From NCBI GenBank assembly GCA_944377405.1, contig CALWES010000013.1:1-48035 (forward strand): DNA of 48,035 nucleotides, in the 5' to 3' direction. Position numbers and translations under genes: made by a program. The first letter of the stretch is position 1. Every line of letters begins with the position of its first letter. This document shows, piece by piece, positions 33,410 to 41,440 of this stretch. Under the pieces are notes generated by a model. That model was not told the origin of the DNA and made no database searches. It worked only from the letters and a program-made list of their open reading frames with translations. The DNA is from an uncultured Lachnospiraceae bacterium (GTDB lineage Bacteria > Bacillota > Clostridia > Lachnospirales > Lachnospiraceae).

Positions 33410-33557
33410 AAAAACCTCCAATTCTGACAGCTTTTCTGTCCTTCGCTCCAGTATAGCATAAAACCTGAGCTTTTCAAAATTATATCATAAAAACTCGACA
33501 TTTTTTGAGATATGTACTATTATAATAGAAAAATAAGAAAAATTTAAGGGGAAGCAT

Positions 33558-34772
33558 ATGATCAGGCGGGAATTATATCTGAAACGGATCGAGATGTATG
33601 TGGGCAGAAACGAGGTGAAGCTCATCACCGGCGTCCGCAGATGCGGAAAGACAGTTATCATAAAACAGCTGATAGAGGAGATGAAGGAAAGCGGAATCCC
33701 GGAGGAAAACATCCTTTATCTGAATTTTGAAAGCCTGCTTTATACCTATTTCAATGAGGCGGCAGGTCTCAGGGAGATGCTGGCGGAATTCCTGGCAAGC
33801 ATCCGGGGCCATGTATACGTGTTCCTGGATGAGCTGCGGGATATCCCCGGCTGGGCCGGCGTCCTGGCAGAGCTCATGCAGCAGCATGACTGCGAGTTTT
33901 TCGTCATCAGCTCCAACAGCCATCTCTTCTATGACGGCTTTGCCCGGGAGCTGGGCTACCGCTATGTACGGATCGAGGTATTCCCGCTGGTCTTCAGCGA
34001 ATATCTGGACTTTGTCCGGCAGGATGAGGCCATGAAGGAGCTGAGCCAGGAGGCACTGTTCCAGGATTACCTCCGCAGGGGCAGCATGCCTGCTGTATAC
34101 GGCATGAACTGCAGTGAAGAGGCAAGGGATACCTATCTGAAGGACCTTTATCATGCCATCCTCCTGAAGGATGTGGTGCAGTGCAACAAGCTGCGGGACA
34201 TCTCCCATATCGACAAGATCATGAACTATATCCTGGAGCACATCGGAGAGACCTTCTCCCCCAAGGCCCTGAAGGACCACGTGCGGGAGCAGGGAGTCAC
34301 CATCTCCGTGGATACGGTCTATTCCTTCCTGAATGCCCTCATGGGAGCAGGCCTGATCTACCGGGTACCCAGGTATGACATCAAAAATGACAAGAAGCTG
34401 GAGACCCAGGAAAAGTATTATATCTGCGACCTGGGGATGCGGAATGCGGCCTACGGAAGCGCGGAGCTGTCCCTGAAGGCCGCCATGGAAAATGTCCTCT
34501 TTATGGAGCTTCTCTCCAGGGGCTTCCGGGTATATGTGGGAAAACAGGGCCGCTACCAGGTGGACTTCATGGCAGTCAAGCAGGAGGACCGGACCTATCT
34601 GAACTGCTGCGAGACCGTGGACAGCAAGGAAACAGCCAAGGAAGCCTTTACGCCTCTGGTAAAGATCAGGGACAATTACTTCAAAATGGTGCTGTCCATG
34701 GATCCGGAGACGAAGATCAACAAAGGCGGCATCATCAACTTCCCCCTGATCCAGTTCCTGATCCAGTCATAA
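33558..34772 (+). CDS. ATP-binding protein with AAA and DUF4143 domains
   Basis: The 404-residue protein begins with an AAA-type ATPase domain: Walker A ITGVRRCGKTVIIKQL at about residue 25, Walker B VYVFLDELRDIPGW, and sensor-type VISSNSHLF. The C-terminal half fits the DUF4143 pattern: LRDISHIDKIMNYILEHIGETFSPKAL, VDTVYSFLNALMGAGLIYRVPRYD and YYICDLGMRNA, then an endonuclease-like fold (ENVLFMELLSRGFRVYVGKQGRYQVDFMAVKQ). The biological role of this widespread family is uncertain. The ATG at 33558 has AAGGGGA upstream and a TATAAT at 33521. The SDR gene starts 13 bases after the stop, so they are probably co-transcribed. Confidence 0.86.
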   Translation: MIRRELYLKRIEMYVGRNEVKLITGVRRCGKTVIIKQLIEEMKESGIPEENILYLNFESLLYTYFNEAAGLREMLAEFLASIRGHVYVFLDELRDIPGWAGVLAELMQQHDCEFFVISSNSHLFYDGFARELGYRYVRIEVFPLVFSEYLDFVRQDEAMKELSQEALFQDYLRRGSMPAVYGMNCSEEARDTYLKDLYHAILLKDVVQCNKLRDISHIDKIMNYILEHIGETFSPKALKDHVREQGVTISVDTVYSFLNALMGAGLIYRVPRYDIKNDKKLETQEKYYICDLGMRNAAYGSAELSLKAAMENVLFMELLSRGFRVYVGKQGRYQVDFMAVKQEDRTYLNCCETVDSKETAKEAFTPLVKIRDNYFKMVLSMDPETKINKGGIINFPLIQFLIQS

Positions 34773-34785
34773 GGAGTACGGAGAA

Positions 34786-35532
34786 ATGGAAAAGAAACTG
34801 GTCCTGGTGACAGGAGCCTCCCGGGGGATCGGAAGGGCCATTGCGGAGCGCTTCGCCCGGGCGGGATATTATGTGGTGCTGAACGGAAGGAAGGAAGAAA
34901 GCCTTGGAGATACAGTCCGCAGGCTGCAGGAGATGGGACTTGCCTGCGAAGGAATCCCGGCGGATGTCTCGGACCCGGCTGCCGTAAAGGAACTGTTCGG
35001 AAGGCTCCGCCGGATCGCAGCCAGGGAAAACTGTCCGGGTGTCATAGACGTACTCATCAATAACGCAGGGATCGCCCATATCGGGCTTCTGCAGGACATG
35101 GACCCCCAGGCGTGGCGCCGGATCCTGGACACCAATCTGGGAGGCGTATTCAACACCTGCCATGAGGCCATTCCCTACATGCTGAAAAACCACCGGGGCA
35201 GGATCCTGAATATCTCCTCGGTGTGGGGCGTTGCGGGAGCCTCCTGCGAGGCTGCCTATTCCGCCTCCAAGGGAGGGGTGAACGCCCTTACCAGAGCCCT
35301 GGGGAAGGAGCTGGCCCCCAGCGGCATTGCGGTAAATGCCCTGGCCTGCGGAGCCATCGATACGGAAATGAACAGTCAGCTTTCCGAGGAGGAACGGGAG
35401 GAGCTCTGCCAGGAGATCCCGGCAGGCCGCATGGGAAGGCCGGAGGAGGTGGCGGAGTTCTGCCTCAAGCTCTGCGAGAGCAGCACCTACCTGACGGGGC
35501 AGGTGATCACCTTTGACGGGGGCTGGATATAG
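34786..35532 (+). CDS. Short-chain dehydrogenase/reductase, possible EF-P 5-aminopentanone reductase
   Basis: The 248-residue protein is a classical SDR: TGASRGIG (NAD(P)-binding), NNAGIAHIG, then ISSVWGVAGASCEAAYSASKGG containing the Ser-Tyr-Lys catalytic residues, and CGAIDTEMN and TGQVITFDGGWI at the end. It resembles FabG. The segment SVWG-GASCE-AYSASKGG-N with CGAIDT-MN is one I associate with clostridial proteins named after B. subtilis YmfI, which reduces 5-aminopentanone on Lys32 of EF-P; efp is in this window. That assignment is tentative. It is the second gene of an apparent operon with the DUF4143-type ATPase. AAGGAG lies 10-12 bases before the ATG. Confidence 0.8.
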   Translation: MEKKLVLVTGASRGIGRAIAERFARAGYYVVLNGRKEESLGDTVRRLQEMGLACEGIPADVSDPAAVKELFGRLRRIAARENCPGVIDVLINNAGIAHIGLLQDMDPQAWRRILDTNLGGVFNTCHEAIPYMLKNHRGRILNISSVWGVAGASCEAAYSASKGGVNALTRALGKELAPSGIAVNALACGAIDTEMNSQLSEEEREELCQEIPAGRMGRPEEVAEFCLKLCESSTYLTGQVITFDGGWI

Positions 35533-35540
35533 CGTAAAAA

Positions 35541-35572
35541 ACAGGAGGACCTTTCGGTCCCCCTGCTTTTTT
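35541..35572. terminator. Bidirectional terminator between the SDR gene and hpf
   Basis: CAGGAGGACC and GGTCCCCCTG form a stem with a TTTC loop, A-run on the left and six T on the right. Confidence 0.88.
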
Positions 35573-35589
35573 ATAGAAAATATGAAGCT

Positions 35590-36120
35590 TTAGTTTTCCG
35601 GTTCGATCAGGCCGTAGGTATCGCCCTTTCTCTTATAAACCACGCAGGTCTCATCCGTCTCTGCGTTTTTGAATACGAAGAAATTATGTCCCAGAAGCTC
35701 CATCTGGAGGCAGGCCTCCTCAGGATCCATGGGCTTGAAGTCGAATTTCTTGATCTTGACGATGCGGATCTCGTCTTCCTCGTCAGCGGATTCTTCCTCC
35801 GTAAAGAGCCTGGAGAAGGACTCTGCCCCCTGGGTCCGGTCAATGAGTTTTTTGCGGTGGCGGCGGATCTGACGCTCGATGATCTCCTGTACAAGATCGA
35901 TGGAAACATACATATCGCTGGAGCCTTCCTCGGCGCGGATCAGACCGCCCTTGACAGGAATGGTCACCTCAATGGTCTGAATATCCTTCTGGACCGAAAG
36001 GGTAACGTTGGCGATGGTTTCCGGAGAGAAGTACCTGGAGAGCTTCCCAAGCTTTTTTTCTACCTGTGCCTTAAGGCTCTCCGTTAAGTTGATGTTACGT
36101 CCTGTGATCTGAAATTTCAT
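35590..36120 (-). CDS. hpf: Ribosome hibernation-promoting factor, long form
   Basis: Long HPF dimerises 70S ribosomes into inactive 100S particles in stationary phase. The 176-residue protein has the N-terminal S30AE domain (MKFQITGRNINLTESLKAQVEKKLGKLSRYF, then IRAEEGSSDMYVSIDLVQEIIERQIRRHRKKL). An acidic linker leads to the C-terminal dimerisation domain (VKIKKFDFKPMDPEEACLQMELLGHNFFVFKNAETDE). I use the ATG at 36120, where the protein starts like the family; an in-frame ATG at 36141 would swallow the GAAGGGA ribosome binding site. Confidence 0.94.
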   Translation of the reverse strand: MKFQITGRNINLTESLKAQVEKKLGKLSRYFSPETIANVTLSVQKDIQTIEVTIPVKGGLIRAEEGSSDMYVSIDLVQEIIERQIRRHRKKLIDRTQGAESFSRLFTEEESADEEDEIRIVKIKKFDFKPMDPEEACLQMELLGHNFFVFKNAETDETCVVYKRKGDTYGLIEPEN

Positions 36121-36154
36121 ATAGCCACTTCCCTTCTTCATTTAGGATGGCTTC

Positions 36155-36183
36155 ATTATAGCATAAAAAAAGAAAAAGTTCGA
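36155..36183 (-). promoter_or_regulatory. hpf promoter
   Basis: On the minus strand a consensus TATAAT (36160-36155) lies 17 bp after a weak -35, TCGAAC (36183-36178). Confidence 0.45.
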
Positions 36184-36256
36184 CTCTTTTCATAAAAGAA
36201 AACACAAAAGGATAAAAAAATTGTGCACCCTGTCCAGAAAGCGTAAAAAGACAGGA

Positions 36257-36919
36257 TCAGATCCCTTCGATCATCCGTTCCAGGGCGTCCCGGTCCATCA
36301 CAAGATAGCCCCGGCGGGCCTTCTTCAGGATCCCCAGGCTGCAGAATTCCTTGATGGTCCGGAGCAGATGGCGGTAGCTGGTATTGACCACTGCGGCACA
36401 GATGGTCAGCTGGCAGGAAAAGATATTGTCCGGGGACTGCTCCAGGATAAAGCGGGCCAGCCGGATGTGCATGGGCTCCAGCAGGGAGCTGGCCACCCGG
36501 GTGTCATTCCGAAGGCGCAGGCTCATGAGCTCTCCCACCTTCCGGAGAAAGGTGTTGTCTGAAAGGAGGGCTTCCCGATGGAGGAGGAGACTTACGGAGA
36601 CACAGACGCAGGGGGTCATGGCCCTTACGTTCAGGGAGGGAGGCAGATCCCAGAGGGAGGAGGCCTCTCCGATCAGGGTGGCAGCCTTCAGATAGCTGAC
36701 GCAGGTGTTTTTCTCTCCATTGGAATAGGAAAAGAAAATGGCTTCTCCCTTCACCAGGAAAAACAGATGATCGGAGGGGGTCCCGGCATGGATCAGGTAT
36801 TCCCCCTTTTCGAAGCTGCAGAGCTCGGAGATCTGAAAGAGATCCGTCTCCATATAGTCCTGGAGCTTATATTTTCTGATATAGGAACGGAGTTTTTCCG
36901 TATCGACGATCTTCTTCAA
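36257..36919 (-). CDS. Crp/Fnr family regulator, YeiL-like paralog
   Basis: The 220-residue regulator has a cyclic-nucleotide-binding-like domain (LFQISELCSFEKGEYLIHAGTPSDHLFFLVKGEAIFF) and a C-terminal winged helix with recognition segment NTSYRHLLRTIKEFCSLGILKK. The SYRHLL core is identical to that of the regulator at 269-946. I start it at a TTG (36919) because GGAGGTG lies five bases before it. The in-frame ATG further upstream overlaps the -10 TATAAT of its own promoter and cannot be translated. It is divergent from the phn operon, with a TGTGA-N6-TCATT site between them, so it probably controls phosphonate/phosphate-ester uptake. The effector is unknown. Confidence 0.84.
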   Translation of the reverse strand: MKKIVDTEKLRSYIRKYKLQDYMETDLFQISELCSFEKGEYLIHAGTPSDHLFFLVKGEAIFFSYSNGEKNTCVSYLKAATLIGEASSLWDLPPSLNVRAMTPCVCVSVSLLLHREALLSDNTFLRKVGELMSLRLRNDTRVASSLLEPMHIRLARFILEQSPDNIFSCQLTICAAVVNTSYRHLLRTIKEFCSLGILKKARRGYLVMDRDALERMIEGI

Positions 36920-36956
36920 GCAGGCACCTCCATGGGCCTTGAAAGGGCTTTTCTTC

Positions 36957-36985
36957 ATTATATGGAAAAAAGCCGGGTCCTGCAA
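36957..36985 (-). promoter_or_regulatory. Promoter of the second YeiL-like regulator
   Basis: On the minus strand TTGCAG (36985-36980), 17 bp, then TATAAT (36962-36957). Start near 36950, giving a 30-base leader that contains the GGAGGTG ribosome binding site. Confidence 0.68.
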
Positions 36986-37024
36986 TGTGTAAAGGCGTAA
37001 AATGCAGGTAAAAAGAATGTAAAA

Positions 37025-37067
37025 TGTGACACAGGTCATTTCCATTCCCTCTCCAAATTGTTATTGT
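37025..37067 (+). promoter_or_regulatory. phn promoter with Crp/Fnr-type operator
   Basis: TGTGACACAGGTCATT (37025-37040) has the form TGTGA-N6-TCATT. Its centre (37032.5) is 29.5 bp before TATTGT (37062-37067), which has an extended -10 TG. There is no good -35. The layout is that of a class II activated promoter and matches the site before rihB. Confidence 0.55.
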
Positions 37068-37132
37068 GTAACCGAAGGGGCCTGACCCCGGAAAAAACGG
37101 AAAAGCAAAAGAAAAAAGGAGAGCGGAAGCGT

Positions 37133-38074
37133 ATGAGACTGAAAAAAGCGGTAATGGGAATGTGTGTGTTCGGACTGGGTCTTGCAGTCCTCACAGGCTG
37201 CGGCGGAAGTGACAGCAGCAAGGAGGAGCAGGCAGCCGAGTCCGGTATGCCGGAGGAACTGAACGTTCAGTTCGTGCCCACCAACAACGACGGATCCATG
37301 CAGGCAAAGGCAAAGCCCTTTGCAGAGTACCTGACGGAGAAGCTGGGAACCACGGTGAATGTGACCCTGGCAACGGACTACTCCACCATCGTAGAGGCAA
37401 TGGCCTCCGGTCAGGTGGACATCGGCATCATGCCTCCGGCAGCCTATGTACAGGCAAGGGACATGGGAGCCGCAGAGGCGCTCCTGACCTCTGAGCTCGG
37501 AGCTTACGACCGGGAGACCGGACTTCCCCTGGAGGGAGAGATGACGGGAACCTTCAAGGGAGAGATCCTGGTAAGGAGCGACAGCGACATCCAGAGCCTG
37601 GAGGATCTGAAGGGCAAGAAGATCGCTACCTTAAGTCCCAACAGCGCCAGCGGATATATCTATCCCGTGGCGGAGATGAAGGACGCAGGCATCGATCCGG
37701 TAACGGACTGCACCCTGACCACCGTAAACGATATCCCCAGCGAGATGACCGCAGTACTGAACGGACAGCAGGACGCCTGCTTCGTATTTGAGGGAGCAAG
37801 AAACGTATTCAAGTCCTCCTTCTCAGACTATGATCTGATGCAGGATCTGAGAGTTCTCTATCTGACGGAGGGAGATATCCCCAACGACGCCATCGCGGTA
37901 CAGCCGGATATGGACCCAGCCCTGAAGGAGAAGGTGAAGGAGGTATTCCTGAACATGGCCAACGACGAGGACGGAGCTGAGGCCATGACCCTCTGGAACC
38001 ACCTGGGCTATACGGAAGTAAGCGAGTCCGCATACGACACCATCCGCGACTATACGGAGAAGGCTGCGGAATAA
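37133..38074 (+). CDS. phnD: Phosphonate/phosphate-ester ABC transporter substrate-binding lipoprotein
   Basis: PhnD-type binding lipoprotein of 313 residues. The signal peptide ends in lipobox LTGC (Cys23). The binding fold shows LNVQFVPTNNDGSMQAKAKPFAEYLTEKLG, VDIGIMPPAAYVQARD, GKKIATLSPNSASGYIYPVAEMKDAG and FEGARNVFKSSF. PhnD proteins bind alkylphosphonates, phosphite or phosphate; the exact ligand is not evident. The ATG at 37133 has an AGGAGAG-type site about 10 bases upstream. It leads the run phnD-phnC-phnE-phnE-phosphoesterase. Confidence 0.93.
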   Translation: MRLKKAVMGMCVFGLGLAVLTGCGGSDSSKEEQAAESGMPEELNVQFVPTNNDGSMQAKAKPFAEYLTEKLGTTVNVTLATDYSTIVEAMASGQVDIGIMPPAAYVQARDMGAAEALLTSELGAYDRETGLPLEGEMTGTFKGEILVRSDSDIQSLEDLKGKKIATLSPNSASGYIYPVAEMKDAGIDPVTDCTLTTVNDIPSEMTAVLNGQQDACFVFEGARNVFKSSFSDYDLMQDLRVLYLTEGDIPNDAIAVQPDMDPALKEKVKEVFLNMANDEDGAEAMTLWNHLGYTEVSESAYDTIRDYTEKAAE

Positions 38075-38090
38075 GAAACGGGAGAAGGCA

Positions 38091-38864
38091 ATGATCAGTT
38101 TTGAACATGTTTCAAAGACCTACCCCAACGGCGTAAAGGGCCTGAAGGATATCAACCTCACCATCGGGGACGGGGAGTTTGTTTCCATCATCGGCCTTTC
38201 CGGTGCGGGAAAGAGTACCCTGCTGCGGGCCGTGAACCGCCTCATCGACATTACGGAGGGGGAGATCACGGTAAACGGCGTTTCCGTAACGAAGGCAGGA
38301 AAAAAGCAGCTTCGGGAGATCCGCAGACATATCGGCATGATCTCCCAGAACTTCAACCTGGTAAAGCGCAGCACGGTACAGAAGAACGTCCTTTCCGGAC
38401 GCCTGGGATATTACTCCACCATAAAGAGCATCCTGGGACTTTTCTCAAAGGAAGACTATGAGAGGACCCGGGAGGCCCTGGAGAGCGTAGGCCTTCTGGA
38501 CCGTCTCCATACCAGAAGCGATGAGCTTTCCGGAGGACAGCAGCAGCGGGTGTCCATCGCCAGGACTCTGGTGCAGCAGGCGGATGTGATCCTTGCGGAC
38601 GAGCCGGTGGCCTCCCTGGATCCCATCACCTCCAGAAAGATCCTTTCCGACCTTCAGAAGATCAACCGGGAGATGGGAAAGACCATCCTTGTGAACATCC
38701 ACTCCGTGGAGATGGCGAAGGCATTTTCCACCCGGATCATCGCCATGAAGAGCGGAGAGGTGGTATTTGACGGAACGCCGGAGGAGCTGGACGGGGAAGC
38801 CCTTACCAGGATCTACGGCCGGAACATTCTGGAAGAAAAGGAAGAGGAAGCAGATGAAACTTAA
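38091..38864 (+). CDS. phnC: Phosphonate ABC transporter ATP-binding protein
   Basis: PhnC powers the importer. The 257-residue protein has Walker A GLSGAGKSTLLRAVNRL, the Q-loop MISQNFNLV, the signature LSGGQQQRVSIARTLVQQADVILADEPVASLDPI and an H-loop NIHSVEMAKAF. RSTVQKNVLSGRLGYYST is typical of PhnC. It begins 16 bases after phnD and its end overlaps phnE by 11 bases. Confidence 0.95.
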   Translation: MISFEHVSKTYPNGVKGLKDINLTIGDGEFVSIIGLSGAGKSTLLRAVNRLIDITEGEITVNGVSVTKAGKKQLREIRRHIGMISQNFNLVKRSTVQKNVLSGRLGYYSTIKSILGLFSKEDYERTREALESVGLLDRLHTRSDELSGGQQQRVSIARTLVQQADVILADEPVASLDPITSRKILSDLQKINREMGKTILVNIHSVEMAKAFSTRIIAMKSGEVVFDGTPEELDGEALTRIYGRNILEEKEEEADET

Positions 38865-39633
38865 GGATACCATCCACTATAACTGGTATAAGCATCTGTT
38901 TGTGGTCTTTCTCCTGCTGGTCTGCGTGCTCGGAAGCGCAGCCCTTACGGAGGCGGATTTTTCCGAGGTCTTCGAGAATGCGGATCAGATCGGGATCTTT
39001 ATGGGACGGCTGGCCCATCCGGACTTCAGCTATATCCCGGACATCCTGGATCCCATGGTAAAGACCCTCAAGATGTCGGTGGTGGGCACCGTGATCGGTG
39101 TGCTCTTTGCAGTGCCCTTTGCCTTCCTGGCCACCACCACGGTGACCAGGAATCCCGTGGTGACCGGGATCATCCGCTTTTTCCTGGATATCATCCGGAC
39201 GATCCCCAATCTGCTCCTGGCAGCCCTTCTGGTGGCAGTCATCGGCATCGGTGAGGCAACAGGTGTCCTGACCATCGCGGTATTTACCTTCGGCATGGTC
39301 TCCCAGCTGATCTATGAGTCCATCGAGACCATCGATTACGGCCCCATCGAGGCGGCGGAATCCGTGGGAGCCAACAAGGTACAGATCGCAGTCTGGGCGG
39401 TGGCGCCCCAGATCCTGGCCCAGATCGCCAGTTATACCTTTTACGCCTTTGAAGTGAATGTCAGGGCCTCCACGGTCCTGGGATACGTGGGTGCCGGCGG
39501 TATCGGCGTGGTGCTGAATTCTTCTCTGGCCCTGCTGAAATATGAAAGAGTATCGATCATCATCCTGACGATCCTGGTGGTGGTTGCCATCGTGGATACC
39601 CTCAGTGAAATGATCAGAAGGAGGCTGGCATAA
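38854..39633 (+). CDS. phnE: Phosphonate ABC transporter permease, first copy
   Basis: The 259-residue permease has an N-terminal membrane segment (LFVVFLLLVCVLGSAAL) and about five more. The coupling loop is DYGPIEAAESVGANKVQIAVWAVAPQ, and the end is NVRASTVLGYVGAGGIGVVLN as in PhnE. The ATG at 38854 lies inside the end of phnC with AGGAAGAGG upstream. A second, different phnE follows; two PhnE subunits probably form a heterodimeric channel. Confidence 0.93.
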   Translation: MKLKDTIHYNWYKHLFVVFLLLVCVLGSAALTEADFSEVFENADQIGIFMGRLAHPDFSYIPDILDPMVKTLKMSVVGTVIGVLFAVPFAFLATTTVTRNPVVTGIIRFFLDIIRTIPNLLLAALLVAVIGIGEATGVLTIAVFTFGMVSQLIYESIETIDYGPIEAAESVGANKVQIAVWAVAPQILAQIASYTFYAFEVNVRASTVLGYVGAGGIGVVLNSSLALLKYERVSIIILTILVVVAIVDTLSEMIRRRLA

Positions 39634-40412
39634 TGGAAAGATCGACGAAAGTCAGACAGTGGCTGATCGCAGCCCTGACCCTGGCCATCATCCTTTACTG
39701 TGCGGCAGGCCTCGACTATTCCGGCCTGGCGGCCTTCTCCCCCTCCATGGGCATGGATGTCCTTTCCGGACTCATGAAGCCCAACTGGGGATTTGTCTAC
39801 GACGGCAGCGGAGAGGACCTGGTAAGCCTCCTGCTTCTGACCATCGGCATCGCATTCCTGGGAACCGCCATCGCCACGGTGCTGGCCATCCCCGTCATGC
39901 TGCTGTCGGCCTCCAATCTCTGGAGGTCCCACCCCTGGGTGGCAAGGGTCGGAAAATTCGTCTGCAACGTGCTGCGGGCATTTCCGGAGCTGGTATATGC
40001 CATCATCTTTGTCCGGGTCGTGGGTCCGGGACCCTTTGCCGGCGTCCTGGCCATCGGTGTCCATCAGATCGGTATGCTGGGAAAGCTTTACACGGAGGAG
40101 ATGGAGGCCATGGACGAGGAACCGGTGGAAGCTGTCCGGGCGGCAGGAGGAAACTTCTGGCAGGCCATGTTCTATGCCAGGGTACCTCAGCTGATGCCCA
40201 TCTATACCTCCCTGTCCCTGAACCACTTTGAGATCGCCGTCCGGAGCGCCTCTACCCTGGGACTGGTAGGCGCCGGCGGTATCGGCGCACCCCTGATCTT
40301 CGCCATTCAGGCGAGAAACTGGGATCAGGTGAGCATCATCCTGCTGGGAGTCATCCTGACGGTGTTCCTTCTGGATCTCCTGACAGGCTATATCAGGAAA
40401 AAGCTGAGATAA
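39633..40412 (+). CDS. phnE: Phosphonate ABC transporter permease, second copy
   Basis: The 259-residue permease has the same fold as its neighbour but is clearly diverged. Membrane segments include WLIAALTLAIILYCAAGL; the coupling loop is DEEPVEAVRAAGGNFWQAMFYARVPQ, and the end is VRSASTLGLVGAGGIGAPLIFA. Its ATG overlaps the previous stop (TAATG) and has AAGGAGG upstream. Confidence 0.93.
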   Translation: MERSTKVRQWLIAALTLAIILYCAAGLDYSGLAAFSPSMGMDVLSGLMKPNWGFVYDGSGEDLVSLLLLTIGIAFLGTAIATVLAIPVMLLSASNLWRSHPWVARVGKFVCNVLRAFPELVYAIIFVRVVGPGPFAGVLAIGVHQIGMLGKLYTEEMEAMDEEPVEAVRAAGGNFWQAMFYARVPQLMPIYTSLSLNHFEIAVRSASTLGLVGAGGIGAPLIFAIQARNWDQVSIILLGVILTVFLLDLLTGYIRKKLR

Positions 40413-40415
40413 ACC

Positions 40416-41228
40416 ATGAAGCTGCTTCATATATCGGACATTCATTACAGAAAAAAATATCCCAGGGCTGAGGAAGGCTATCAGGGGATGCTCTGCCGCA
40501 TGCAGGATCCCCTGATCCCCCTGGGACAGTGCTTAAGGAAGGCCCTGTCTGAGGAAGAGGTGGACGCAGTGGTGATCACCGGGGACCTTACGGAGGACGG
40601 AAGTCCCGAGGACTACCGGGAGCTGCAGGACTATATCCGGCGCTTTACGGGGCAGATCCCCCTTTTCGTGACGCCGGGCAACCATGACAGCAAGGAGGCC
40701 CTCCGGGAGGGCTGGCTTGGAGAAGCCGCCTCCGGGGCACCCTGTAACTACGGGGTGGAGCTTGGGGACTGCCTCCTTCTGTCCCTGGATTCCAGCAGCC
40801 AGGGGGTGCCGGACGGGAAGCTCGCGGAAGAAAGCCTGAGCTGGCTTCGGGAGACCCTGGAGCTTCACCGGGACAGGCCGGTGATCCTTATGACCCACCA
40901 TCATCTGATCCCGGGACAGGCGGAGGTGAAGGGCCTTCCGGAATGGCAGGAGCTTAAGGAGGTCCTTTCCGGCAGCAGCGTATCCCTGATCCTCTGCGGC
41001 CACACCCATCATCAGCACGAGGGACGTTTTGCAGGGATCCTCTGTGAGACGGCAGCAGGACTTTCCTTCTGCGGAGAGGGACAACCGGACGGGACCGTGG
41101 AGTTCTCCGAGGTCTACGGCTATAACCTCTATTCCCTTCAGGAGGGGAGGCTTCTCGGGCGCAGGACGGAGATCTTTTCCACGGGACGCCTGGTGGGCCG
41201 TATCCATAAGGACCGGATCTACGAATAA
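40416..41228 (+). CDS. Class III phosphodiesterase (CpdA/GpdQ-like metallophosphoesterase)
   Basis: The 270-residue protein is a calcineurin-fold phosphoesterase without signal peptide. Metal motifs in order are LLHISDIHYRK, VVITGDLTEDG, FVTPGNHDSKEAL, ILMTHHHLIPG and LILCGHTHHQHEG, the set seen in CpdA, GpdQ and Rv0805-type enzymes. It starts four bases after phnE, so it belongs to the phn operon, and probably cleaves an imported phosphodiester or phosphonate monoester. This is inference from position. No C-P lyase genes are present in the window. A strong terminator follows. Confidence 0.88.
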   Translation: MKLLHISDIHYRKKYPRAEEGYQGMLCRMQDPLIPLGQCLRKALSEEEVDAVVITGDLTEDGSPEDYRELQDYIRRFTGQIPLFVTPGNHDSKEALREGWLGEAASGAPCNYGVELGDCLLLSLDSSSQGVPDGKLAEESLSWLRETLELHRDRPVILMTHHHLIPGQAEVKGLPEWQELKEVLSGSSVSLILCGHTHHQHEGRFAGILCETAAGLSFCGEGQPDGTVEFSEVYGYNLYSLQEGRLLGRRTEIFSTGRLVGRIHKDRIYE

Positions 41229-41257
41229 AACAGAAAAAGACAGGTATAAAAAGCCCA

Positions 41258-41300
41258 GAGGGCCTTCCGGCAGAGCCTTGCCGGAAGGCCCTTTCTATTT
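41258..41300 (+). terminator. Terminator of the phn-phosphodiesterase operon
   Basis: A perfect 13-bp stem, GGGCCTTCCGGCA/TGCCGGAAGGCCC, with a six-base loop, followed by an interrupted T tract (TTTCTATTT). Confidence 0.85.
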
Positions 41301-41331
41301 GTTAACAATTTCTGAATTCTACGAAACTTCC

Positions 41332-41360
41332 TTGCCTAAAAAATCACTTAGTGATATGAT
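41332..41360 (+). promoter_or_regulatory. secA promoter
   Basis: TTGCCT (41332-41337), 17 bp, then TATGAT (41355-41360). Start near 41367, about 75 bases before the secA ATG. Confidence 0.6.
41343..41355. promoter_or_regulatory. 13-bp palindrome in the secA promoter spacer
   Basis: ATCACT-T-AGTGAT is a perfect inverted repeat lying between the -35 and -10 hexamers, where a bound repressor would block RNA polymerase. No regulator is known to me. Confidence 0.4.
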
Positions 41361-41440
41361 AACTTAGTTTAAACAGAATGTTTTATCAGAAGATCCGGCC
41401 TCTGCCAGGAGGCGCAGTGCCGGAGAGCAAGGAGTTATAA

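Noticed and set aside
36920..37045. N-terminal extension of the second YeiL-like regulator to an ATG at 37045 or 36956
   Set aside because: The extension overlaps its own -35 and -10 elements; the TTG at 36919 has GGAGGTG five bases upstream.
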